A stretch of 49,379 nt of DNA from Francisellaceae bacterium (GTDB taxonomy: Bacteria; Pseudomonadota; Gammaproteobacteria; UBA6186; Azoamicaceae), in contig JABJGS010000024.1 in NCBI GenBank assembly GCA_018703155.1, positions 1 to 49,379 of the forward strand. The letters run 5' to 3'. Of this stretch, positions 36,850-44,767 are shown piece by piece. The first letter of the stretch is position 1; every line of letters begins with the position of its first letter. Below the pieces are notes generated by a model. It searched no databases, was not told where the DNA came from, and saw only the letters and a list, made by a program, of their open reading frames with translations. Both the position numbers and the translations under genes were made by a program.

Positions 36850-37446
36850 TCATTCATTACCAATTTTTTGTTCTTGTCCTTTCCATAATCTAGTAATATT
36901 AGCGTGATGTGTAAATACCATTATTATGGCAATAAATATTAGTGGTATAACATCTACAATTCCATTGTAGTTTAGATATCCTATAATCGGAAGAGTAATA
37001 GCTGCAACCAAGGCACCCAATGATGATATCTTTGTTATTAAGAATACTGCCAGCCAGACAGCAATAAATGCCAAAGCAATTAGGTAATTAAATGCAATTA
37101 ATGACCCTATAGTTGTTGCAACTGCTTTTCCACCTTTAAACCTGAAAAATATTGGAAAGATATGCCCTAAAATTGCACAAATCATTATTAATTGTACTGC
37201 TAGTAAGCTAAATCCCAAATAATAAGCAAGATATGTAGGCAGTGCCCCCTTTAGACCATCGCCTAAAAAGGTTAGAATTGCTGGAACCTTACCGCCAATA
37301 CGCATGACATTTGTGGCACCAGGGTTGTTTGACCCACTTGTTCGTGGATCAGCAAGGGAAAAGGCTCGGCAAACAAAGATAGCTGTGCAGACCGAGCCCA
37401 ATAAGTACGCAAAAAGCATAACTGTTAACAAAACTAAATATTGCAT
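36850..37446 (-). CDS. plsY: Glycerol-3-phosphate acyltransferase PlsY
   Basis: PlsY is the inner-membrane enzyme that acylates glycerol-3-phosphate with acyl phosphate, the first step of phospholipid synthesis in most bacteria. The 198-residue protein has about five membrane helices and the conserved loops GSNNPGATNVMRIGGK, and RFKGGKAVATTIG that binds acyl phosphate. The C terminus is KGQEQKIGNE. GGAG lies six bases before ATG 37446. It is head-to-head with folB, as in many gammaproteobacteria, with only 18 bp between the start codons. Confidence 0.95.
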   Translation of the reverse strand: MQYLVLLTVMLFAYLLGSVCTAIFVCRAFSLADPRTSGSNNPGATNVMRIGGKVPAILTFLGDGLKGALPTYLAYYLGFSLLAVQLIMICAILGHIFPIFFRFKGGKAVATTIGSLIAFNYLIALAFIAVWLAVFLITKISSLGALVAAITLPIIGYLNYNGIVDVIPLIFIAIIMVFTHHANITRLWKGQEQKIGNE

Positions 37447-37448
37447 GG

Positions 37449-37456
37449 GGAGCTCC
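37449..37456. promoter_or_regulatory. Palindromic ribosome-binding site shared by plsY and folB
   Basis: GGAGCTCC is its own complement, so both transcripts carry GGAG. It is six bases from the plsY ATG (good spacing) and twelve from the folB ATG (long). The whole gap between the two start codons is 18 bp, so each promoter must lie inside the opposite gene. Confidence 0.5.
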
Positions 37457-37464
37457 TATATAAC

Positions 37465-37827
37465 ATGGCAGATACAGTAATAATCAAAGGTCTTAAAGTA
37501 CCAACTACAATCGGCATCCACCCTTGGGAGCGGACGATTAAACAAACACTTATACTTCATCTTGAATTAGAATCACCATCTTTTAGCAAAATAGCTAACT
37601 ATGATGAAATAGATCAGGCTCTAGACTATCAAAAAGTATCTGAGTGGATCCAGCAATTTTCTCGTAATAACTCATACAAATTGGTTGAAACGTTTATCTC
37701 TAAACTATCTGATGAGTTAGCAAACGAATTTTCAATCCCTAAAATTGTAATCTCTCTAGAAAAACATCAGGCTATTGAAAATGCCAACTTTGTAGGAGTA
37801 CAACTTGAGCGCAACTATAACTTCTAA
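37465..37827 (+). CDS. folB: Dihydroneopterin aldolase
   Basis: FolB makes 6-hydroxymethyl-dihydropterin in folate synthesis. At 120 residues it has normal length, begins MADTVIIKGLKVPTTIGIHPWER, and includes YQKVSEWIQQF, YKLVETF (catalytic Glu) and a final strand containing VGVQLER. ATG 37465 is chosen over TTG 37441 because it gives the canonical N terminus. Its 3' end overlaps the next gene's TTG start by 23 bp. Confidence 0.93.
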   Translation: MADTVIIKGLKVPTTIGIHPWERTIKQTLILHLELESPSFSKIANYDEIDQALDYQKVSEWIQQFSRNNSYKLVETFISKLSDELANEFSIPKIVISLEKHQAIENANFVGVQLERNYNF

Positions 37828-38926
37828 TCATTTAGAACTTAAAGTAGTAAAAAATATTCAACGCTTTGGAGCAATGTCTTTTGCCAAATACATGCGATCT
37901 GCTTTATATGATCCACAATATGGGTATTATCAAAATTCAGATCCAACCTTTGGCGCAAATGGTGACTTTATTACGGCCCCAATGTTAGGTAATTTATTTG
38001 CCAAAACACTTGCAACACAAATTCATCAAATACTTCTAGAGTGTGAGAAGCCTAGCATTGTCGAAATAGGTGCTGGCAATGGCCAGCTCGCATATGATCT
38101 CTTAATCGCACTAGAGGCATCTGGTGCGCCACTATTTGAATACCAAATATTTGAAACCAGTCCTGTGTTAATTACACTACAAAAAAACAAACTTAAACAA
38201 TTCCCTCAAGTTAAATGGCTACAAAAATATCAAACAAATAATAAAATTCAAGGCGTAATTATTGCAAATGAAGTAGCTGATGCCTTACCAACGCATAGAT
38301 TCACATATAAAGATAGTGAACTTTATTCCTATAATGTTGGAATAAATTCCCAACAGAAGCTTTGCTATGTTATGGGAAAGTTACCAGAAAAAATTAAGCT
38401 AGATCTTTATAATTGTATTAAGCCTTTTGATTTGCCTAACAATTATATCTCTGAATATTGCGCACTTCTAAAGCCATGGTTAGCCATGGCCACAAGTAAA
38501 TTACTTAAAGGTACAATGTTTGTATTTGATTATGGATTTCCTCGCAACGAGTTCTACCACCCACAGCGATCAGAGGGAACTTTAATGTGCCACTATAAAC
38601 ATTCATATCATGATAATCCATTTATTAATATCGGCCACCAAGATATAACTACACACATTGATTTTACTAGCTTGCTTGAAGGCATAGATTCAACTGATAT
38701 GGAATTTGCCGGCTATACATCTTTGGCTGGCTTCTTAACTTCTTTAAATATTGATAGGCATATTTGCCAAAATGAAACTGATATACGCAAACTTAGCACA
38801 TTACAACATGAGTTATTTACTCTAATCTCACCAACGGAAATGGGAGAGCTATTTAAAGTCCTCGCTATAAATAAGTCTCTGCCTTTTGAATTACAAGGCT
38901 TTCAAGGTTGCGAACGAGCTATATAG
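37805..38926 (+). CDS. MidA/NDUFAF7-family SAM-dependent methyltransferase
   Basis: This family (DUF185, COG1565) includes mitochondrial NDUFAF7, which methylates an arginine in complex I. The bacterial role is less clear. Hallmarks here are MSFAKYMRSALYDPQYGYY, GDFITAPMLGNLFAKTLA, the SAM-binding VEIGAGNGQLAYDLL, IIANEVADALPTHRF and FDYGFP. I place the start at TTG 37805, because AGGAG ends six bases before it and the N-terminal helix is then complete; the next Met (37874) would remove part of the family's conserved N terminus. It overlaps folB by 23 bp, so the pair is probably co-transcribed. Confidence 0.88.
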   Translation: MSATITSNHLELKVVKNIQRFGAMSFAKYMRSALYDPQYGYYQNSDPTFGANGDFITAPMLGNLFAKTLATQIHQILLECEKPSIVEIGAGNGQLAYDLLIALEASGAPLFEYQIFETSPVLITLQKNKLKQFPQVKWLQKYQTNNKIQGVIIANEVADALPTHRFTYKDSELYSYNVGINSQQKLCYVMGKLPEKIKLDLYNCIKPFDLPNNYISEYCALLKPWLAMATSKLLKGTMFVFDYGFPRNEFYHPQRSEGTLMCHYKHSYHDNPFINIGHQDITTHIDFTSLLEGIDSTDMEFAGYTSLAGFLTSLNIDRHICQNETDIRKLSTLQHELFTLISPTEMGELFKVLAINKSLPFELQGFQGCERAI

Positions 38927-39049
38927 AGATTGTGCGATATCTCCTATCAATTCACCAGTAAAATTCCCACAACAGATCACAAGTAATATTCTTGAAAGAA
39001 GATTGGTTTAAGTTCAAGATATGAGTACTTCGTTATTAAGGTTAAAAAG

Positions 39050-39277
39050 ATGTTAAATGATGTACTAATAAAAAGTTTAGACAATTATGACTCCGTCGAG
39101 AAACAACTCCTCATTTCGACTAAAAGAATTAACCAAATGACAAAGACTATTAATGCTCAAGCTAAAAAGCTTGCAACTCTTGAAAGGCAACTACAAAAAG
39201 AACAGGTTGAAAAACAAGAAATTCAGAGAGACTATACACACATTGTTGAGCTAGTTCAGGAACTTCATGTAGTTTAG
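39050..39277 (+). CDS. Small coiled-coil hypothetical protein
   Basis: The 75-residue product is almost entirely a charged helix (VEKQLLISTKRINQMTKTIN, then LERQLQKEQVEKQEIQRDY) with a heptad-like pattern. It has no membrane span or signal. AAGG is placed eight bases before ATG 39050. It converges on the Tlc gene and overlaps its stop codon by four bases. No family is recognised; it could be a real small protein or a chance frame, though its composition favours coding. Confidence 0.55.
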   Translation: MLNDVLIKSLDNYDSVEKQLLISTKRINQMTKTINAQAKKLATLERQLQKEQVEKQEIQRDYTHIVELVQELHVV

Positions 39278-40836
39278 CTTGTTAAGATTCCGCTAGATTT
39301 TATGGGCTTAATATCCGTATTACTAGCACCCAAGGTATGATTGGCTGATTTGTTTTTTATGCTTCGATCCAAATTTTTCGTTGCTAACATCCAAAAGAAT
39401 ATCGTAACAGCCAAAAATGGTACAAGATAACCAACAATACTAAAAACAGAACCTGACTCCACCATAAATAATAATATAATATGTATCCATGACGATCCTG
39501 ATTTACCCAACCTTGCACCCAGAAGATCTACAGCAGCCTTACCTTTTACTTTGCCTTCTAAATCTAAAGGTATATAAGCCATCTCTTTAGTTGGATCAAA
39601 AACACAATACTTCATAGCCTTGCATGATATATTGTGTACAGCCCCAATCACGACTAAAATAAATAGTGGAATAGTGCCAACTGCCATATGATGGCTTCCT
39701 TGCAAGAAATCCTTACCTACATAAAAGTAAACACAAAAGAATAAGCCACTAGTTAATGCCATCACTATTGGCGTTAACCTAGCTGAAAACAACCACCCTT
39801 TACTACGCAATATTGGCCCACTAAAAAATAGCGCTAAGATAATTGAAGACACACCTAACACTGTTTGATAAATTCCTAAAAATCTTTGGTATTCCTTGAT
39901 GTCAGAATAATATATTTTAATAATTGCTTTCCACGTCACTTCTACCAAATTCACAGATATACAATACCCAATCAAAATTAAAGCTATCCATCCCAAATGA
40001 GGAGAGGTACATATATACTTCAAACTATCAAATACTGACAATTTAAGTTTTGATTTTTTATCATTTCGTACAAAAGTTTTATCTTTTAATGACTCACCTT
40101 CCAATATTGTTTCAGTAACATACTTATATAGCATTGCAACAATGATCCCCACTCCAACCACCATCATCATTAAAATTCCTAAAATAAAGTCATAGCTGTA
40201 AGAATTTAAAGAACTTATATTCATTGTTATAAGTCCTGCTAAAATAGAACCACAATGCCCTCCCAAGCTATACAAAGTATAGAATTTAGCAGCTTCCTTA
40301 ATACTACTTATTTGATTTATAAAGCCCCAAAATAATAGAGCTATAATCACCCCTCCCCATAATTCAGCCGCCACAAAAAATAGTGAGTTCATCCAATATT
40401 TTACAATATAGATCCAGTGACTATTATTATTACCAAGGACTAATTTCATAGAGCTAGCAATGGAGTCCAGAGCAAAGTGTTCTCTATAGGGAAAGAGTAT
40501 GAAGCCAAAAACAAAGAAAAATACTAAAAAAGAATACAAAACCGTATAAAACAATCGATCGCGTGACAATACATTGCTAAGTTTTGTGTAAATTAACATC
40601 ACAGCAAATGCGAAGATAACCACCAGCGTGCCTTTTAATGCTGGAATAACTTCCGCACTCCCCCCAACGTGGGCAACAACAACAGTATCTTTTACAGAAA
40701 ATAATATAGTGTAGATAAACGAAATTAATAGCTTAATAGAAAATAAAGGTAGGAATTTTGATATTTCGCTGGATTCGACTGGCCATATTGATTTCAAAGA
40801 CTTCTTTGATAATATCCAACTAGTACCATGTGACAT
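39274..40836 (-). CDS. Tlc-family nucleotide (ADP/ATP-type) transporter
   Basis: The 520-residue inner-membrane protein has 11-12 hydrophobic segments and the family's N-terminal pattern FLPLFSIKLLISFIYTILFSVKDTVVV, followed by PALKGTLVV and later KYCVFDPTKEMAYIPLD and KGKAAVDLLGARLGKSGS, all typical of Rickettsia/Chlamydia-type TLC transporters. Members exchange ATP for ADP or import nucleotides from a host cell; which one applies here cannot be told from sequence. The gene is monocistronic, and divergent from the putative peptidase gene at 41285. It is a strong indicator of intracellular life. Confidence 0.95.
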   Translation of the reverse strand: MSHGTSWILSKKSLKSIWPVESSEISKFLPLFSIKLLISFIYTILFSVKDTVVVAHVGGSAEVIPALKGTLVVIFAFAVMLIYTKLSNVLSRDRLFYTVLYSFLVFFFVFGFILFPYREHFALDSIASSMKLVLGNNNSHWIYIVKYWMNSLFFVAAELWGGVIIALLFWGFINQISSIKEAAKFYTLYSLGGHCGSILAGLITMNISSLNSYSYDFILGILMMMVVGVGIIVAMLYKYVTETILEGESLKDKTFVRNDKKSKLKLSVFDSLKYICTSPHLGWIALILIGYCISVNLVEVTWKAIIKIYYSDIKEYQRFLGIYQTVLGVSSIILALFFSGPILRSKGWLFSARLTPIVMALTSGLFFCVYFYVGKDFLQGSHHMAVGTIPLFILVVIGAVHNISCKAMKYCVFDPTKEMAYIPLDLEGKVKGKAAVDLLGARLGKSGSSWIHIILLFMVESGSVFSIVGYLVPFLAVTIFFWMLATKNLDRSIKNKSANHTLGASNTDIKPIKSSGILTS

Positions 40837-41284
40837 AGTAAATAAAAATCTCTACTAACAAACTCAAAATTTCGCAGATTCTCTCATATACGAGATAATT
40901 TGTCCAGAAAATTAACCACCTAATTAAAGCTTTTGCATCCAAAAATACTATCTAGGACAAAGATTATAACCATAAGTTATATTGACTCCAGTCTTACACC
41001 CTAGTACATGATAAAGTATAATAACTAAACTATGAAAATTCCATATCCAAACCTAATTTGAAAATAGGTTGTAATTAGCGGTTAAAATATAATGTTACAA
41101 ATAAGATGTATGGTATTTTGAACCAACTATACTTCCTGCACCTTATGAGTGAACACGCACTGTTTATGTTGCACATTATATTATTAAGCTTAATCATTGT
41201 TTTGTTCTACCCCAAAACATAAACATCTTTTTTCTATGAGCATCTATAATTATGAGTACAACATAGAGGAAATATGGAAATATA
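40837..41284. other. Divergent promoter region between tlc and the putative peptidase
   Basis: No gene is convincing here. AATAGGTTGTA at 41063-41073 repeats an 11-mer upstream of the large repeat protein (3803-3813). GGAAATATA followed by the start codon at 41285 resembles GGGAAATATAA before ATG 3872. Confidence 0.4.
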
Positions 41285-42760
41285 ATGCCCAATTTCAATA
41301 TAGAAGCTGCACAAATCTTCTTGACTGATAAACTTTCTTGGAATATATATGCTCCTATTGAAAATAGTAAACTTGTAATTACAGCAAAATGGCTTGTTGA
41401 CAATTATTCTGAGTCCCTTGATTTGACTAATGACAGTGACACGGCCCCTCTTATAAATAATTTACAGAAGTACGGTGATATTGAAAACATTGATATATTC
41501 ATATCGAAACTAGACGAGCTAAGCAAAATGATTGCACCTGATGCAGATGATTTAGAGTCTTGGGAGGATATGGCCGATGAACTTTTAACAAGGCCTCATA
41601 AATCCTTTCCAGTTGAAGTAACTGCTTCAAGAAGAAATCTGCCTTCAACTGGCGCTAGTGGTGGTGCTGGTGGTGGCGCTGGTGCTACCCCTCATGAAAC
41701 AGCAACTGATAAACCCCTTGATCGCATGGCAGATAATTTACGTATTTTAGCAAATCTAAAAGCTGGAAAAAGTTCCACAGGCTCCAAATTAACTACAATA
41801 GCAAAAGAATCTATAAAAGCCTTTACTGATACATATAAAGCAAACAAAAGAAAGGTAGGTAGAGTTACAGATTTTGTTATAACACCATTAACTCCAAATA
41901 TTCCTCGGACACACCCTGGGGTTGATGACAGTATTCACCAACATAGAAACATAGACCATGATGATCTAGAGCTTATTAATATAGCTAAATCTACTTATTC
42001 AATGCTGCTAAAATCTAGAGAGGCAATCTTATCTCCATGTCCACTGATCCCGCAAATACAACTAGACGATGATCCTGTTCTTAATTATTTAACTGGCAAT
42101 GGTATAGCTTTACTTAAGACATATAAGAGCGTTATCCTATCTGAAAAGCAAAAAGATATTGTTTTTCACATTAGTGGTCATGGAGGTCCTCTTGGAATAG
42201 GATCAGTAAACCCTGAGCATAGAGTTGATTCTGACCTTTTTGCATATCTAATGGATAGACTTCTTACAACTAGTGAAATTGCAGATAAATTTAAAGGTGA
42301 CCGCTCCCATAGATTAAAATTTGTTTTCCATTCTTGTAATAGCGCATATTTCAATACTCACGCAGGAATGACTAGAGATGAAATCAAAGAAGCCATAGCG
42401 CAAGAATCATTTATAGGAAGATTTTACAACGCACTACGAAGTGACTTTAGTTATCCTAATATTGAGGTTGTTGGCTTTCGAGGATTTTATGTTCCATTAA
42501 GTAATGGTTCGGGTTGTATTCTACAAAGTGAACTAAGTCCTGACAGCTCACCCATTTCATTTGCAAGAGGTCAATATTCAATATCACCTGATAGTATAAC
42601 CTTAGCCAAGGTTGCAGACCCCATAGATGTTAAATTGCCAGATTATCAATTAAAAGAATTCTCTACATTTGTACAGGAACTAAAAACTGAAAAATTTGAA
42701 GAAGAGGAAAGAAGAGTTGCCACTCTATCAGAAAAACCTAAACCTACTACTAGCCTATAG
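41285..42760 (+). CDS. Putative caspase-fold (clan CD) cysteine peptidase, effector candidate
   Basis: The protein has 491 residues and no signal peptide or membrane span. Residues 1-115 are unrecognised, then comes a Gly-rich linker (about 122-135, GASGGAGGGAGA) and a helical Lys-rich part. The interesting half begins at DIVFHISGHGG, with His299 after a hydrophobic strand, and LKFVFHSCNSAYF, with Cys351 after another. The His-Gly / Cys dyad 52 residues apart, each at the end of a strand, is the pattern of caspases, C80, gingipain and CHAT peptidases. A final strand (IEVVGFRGFYVP) follows. The C terminus has FEEEERR about 17-20 residues from the end, like Dot/Icm E-block signals. Catalysis and secretion are both inferred. 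Confidence 0.72.
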   Translation: MPNFNIEAAQIFLTDKLSWNIYAPIENSKLVITAKWLVDNYSESLDLTNDSDTAPLINNLQKYGDIENIDIFISKLDELSKMIAPDADDLESWEDMADELLTRPHKSFPVEVTASRRNLPSTGASGGAGGGAGATPHETATDKPLDRMADNLRILANLKAGKSSTGSKLTTIAKESIKAFTDTYKANKRKVGRVTDFVITPLTPNIPRTHPGVDDSIHQHRNIDHDDLELINIAKSTYSMLLKSREAILSPCPLIPQIQLDDDPVLNYLTGNGIALLKTYKSVILSEKQKDIVFHISGHGGPLGIGSVNPEHRVDSDLFAYLMDRLLTTSEIADKFKGDRSHRLKFVFHSCNSAYFNTHAGMTRDEIKEAIAQESFIGRFYNALRSDFSYPNIEVVGFRGFYVPLSNGSGCILQSELSPDSSPISFARGQYSISPDSITLAKVADPIDVKLPDYQLKEFSTFVQELKTEKFEEEERRVATLSEKPKPTTSL

Positions 42761-42787
42761 CTCTATTTGACAAGAAAGTATAGGCTA
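42751..42787 (+). terminator. Hairpin at the 3' end of the putative peptidase gene
   Basis: TAGCCTATA (42751-42759) and TATAGGCTA (42779-42787) form a 9-bp stem with a 19-base loop; the left arm includes the stop codon region. TAATTTATT follows. A weak intrinsic terminator is plausible. Confidence 0.4.
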
Positions 42788-42988
42788 TAATTTATTACGC
42801 TTATATTACAGAAACTTTATTTTAATAACATAATCATATTGCAGGATTTATCATAGTATTTCAGCTTATATTTTTAAAAGATATACACAGGCATCATAAT
42901 TAAAGATGTTTTTGTCAATTGCATAATAGAGCTCTTTCCATATAACTGAATTTCTATCACCTTAGATAAGTTATGCAGCAGTATAGTT

Positions 42989-44092
42989 TTATTCACTCAA
43001 CAATTTAGCTATGAAACCTGCTCTCTGCTTGAAAACCTCACTTGAAATATCCCTACCTGCTATGGAGTCTATACCAGTAAGATCAAGTTTAAAATTCTTT
43101 AAATTTTCACTGACCTTCAAAAGGTGGTTAATTTTATTAATTACGGCATCATCATTTTTATAAAAAACTTTATAAGTATGCATTAAGATTACAAACCTAT
43201 TATGTCTACGCCAAATATCTAAATGCGATAACAATTCTAAAATTTGATTTGTTTTGGAAAAATCCACATCTTTAATATTAATTAAATTTGTTCTAAATAA
43301 TTTTGCAAATGTACTTATTTCTTTGGGAACAGCAAGAGTATTACACCATTGTTTCACTAATTCATCTTCCGGCAAATAGGAAAGTAATATTGCAAACACC
43401 TCTATGAAATCACATTTTTCAGCTGCTGCCACTTGTAAATATGCATATGCTTTCGTAGAACTAATTTCTGACAAGATTCTATCTATTGCCCCAGCATCAT
43501 TTAAGCATTTGATAAACAGATCTGGTCTTGGTGCACTTAAACCTAATTTAAATTCTTGATAAAGCCTTTCTGAGCTTAAATGCTCCAATTCTCCAGAACT
43601 TGATATTGTTTGTAGCAACTCTTTTGTTGTGTCAGCTATAGTAAAGTTGTACTCTGCCAACTGTGCATAAAATCTTGCAACTCGCAATACTCGCAATGGA
43701 TCTTCACTAAATGCTGTGGATACATGACGCAATACTCGAGCCTGCAAATCTTTTTGACCATCATATGGGTCAATGATGTTATTATCATAATCTTTGGCCA
43801 TTGCATTGATAGTTAAATCTCGACGCAATAGATCCTGCTCTAAAGATACATTCATATCCGTATCAAACTCAAAACCACCATATCCAGGAGCTATTTTTTT
43901 TTCTTTTCTAGCTAGAGCATACTCTTCTTTTGTATCAGGATGCAGAAATACTGGAAATGATTTCCCAACTTGAATATAACCTTTTTTTAGCATTTCATTA
44001 ATACTGGAGCCCACAACAACCCAATCTCTATCCGTGATACGCCGATTTAATATTTCATCACGCACAGCACCACCAACAAGATATATATCCAT
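42989..44092 (-). CDS. cca: CCA-adding tRNA nucleotidyltransferase
   Basis: Cca builds or repairs the 3' CCA of tRNAs. The class II nucleotidyltransferase signatures are intact: YLVGGAVRDEILNR, DRDWVVVG with the catalytic acidic pair, EEYALARKEKK, LRRDLTINAMA and DPLRVLRVARFYAQL. The protein has 367 residues, shorter than the 412 of E. coli, and I do not see the C-terminal HD phosphohydrolase motifs, so this looks like a polymerase without the HD activity. It is followed downstream by a non-coding gap and preceded by rsmD 19 bp away on the same strand, likely one operon. Confidence 0.94.
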   Translation of the reverse strand: MDIYLVGGAVRDEILNRRITDRDWVVVGSSINEMLKKGYIQVGKSFPVFLHPDTKEEYALARKEKKIAPGYGGFEFDTDMNVSLEQDLLRRDLTINAMAKDYDNNIIDPYDGQKDLQARVLRHVSTAFSEDPLRVLRVARFYAQLAEYNFTIADTTKELLQTISSSGELEHLSSERLYQEFKLGLSAPRPDLFIKCLNDAGAIDRILSEISSTKAYAYLQVAAAEKCDFIEVFAILLSYLPEDELVKQWCNTLAVPKEISTFAKLFRTNLINIKDVDFSKTNQILELLSHLDIWRRHNRFVILMHTYKVFYKNDDAVINKINHLLKVSENLKNFKLDLTGIDSIAGRDISSEVFKQRAGFIAKLLSE

Positions 44093-44111
44093 ATCTATCC
44101 CACCGTCCTAT

Positions 44112-44684
44112 TCATTTAATAGTTGCAATTAGATAATATACCGAGCCCGCTCGAGCATTGCTAATAATATTTAAATCCTCTTTATATATACTGGCAATAT
44201 CTCTCTCATCTTCTAAATATATAATCGCTTGGCTGTGTTTGTTTTTTAAAATTTTTATAAGTTTAGGTATTAACGCTGCATTATATGGAGGATCTAAAAA
44301 AATAATATCATAATCTGATAAATCATCTTCTGTAATAAAAGTTAATGCATCAGTATTAGTTACTGTAGACTGCTCTTCTATAGAAAATTCTTTGCAGATC
44401 TTCATTATTTTTTTGACTATTGTACTGTCTTGCTCAATAAAATGTACGTGTTCTGCCCCCCTCGATATAGCTTCCACACCAAGGGCACCAGTACCAGCAA
44501 ATAAATCCAAGCAGCTTGCACCAGCAACATCCAATTGTAGCCAGTTAAATAGCCCTTCACGAATACGGTTTGCAGTTGGCCTTAAACCTTCACTATTTAA
44601 AACACTAATACGCCGACCTTTTAAAAATCCTGCGATGATTCTAACGTCACCACCATTAGTTTTTTTTCTAACTGCTTTATGCAT
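44112..44684 (-). CDS. rsmD: 16S rRNA (guanine966-N2)-methyltransferase
   Basis: RsmD methylates G966 of 16S rRNA. The family markers are RIIAGFLKGRRI, GLRPTANRIREGLFNWL, the SAM-binding LDLFAGTGALGVEAISRGA and the catalytic LDPPYNA. From ATG 44684 the length is 190 residues, normal for the family; the frame extends to a TTG at 44699. GGGA is about ten bases upstream. It is divergent from ftsY, the standard gammaproteobacterial order. Confidence 0.95.
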   Translation of the reverse strand: MHKAVRKKTNGGDVRIIAGFLKGRRISVLNSEGLRPTANRIREGLFNWLQLDVAGASCLDLFAGTGALGVEAISRGAEHVHFIEQDSTIVKKIMKICKEFSIEEQSTVTNTDALTFITEDDLSDYDIIFLDPPYNAALIPKLIKILKNKHSQAIIYLEDERDIASIYKEDLNIISNARAGSVYYLIATIK

Positions 44685-44767
44685 AATTTTAGTTCCCAAA
44701 GCACTTTTACTGGCTTAACAGCTAAATATCAGTTAACATTTTTTTGCTCGTTAAAAAAAGGTGTCAA

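Noticed and set aside
41194-41403. 69-residue hydrophobic frame on the minus strand at the start of the putative peptidase gene
   Set aside because: It overlaps the start of a far longer, better supported gene on the other strand; hydrophobic shadow frames are common.
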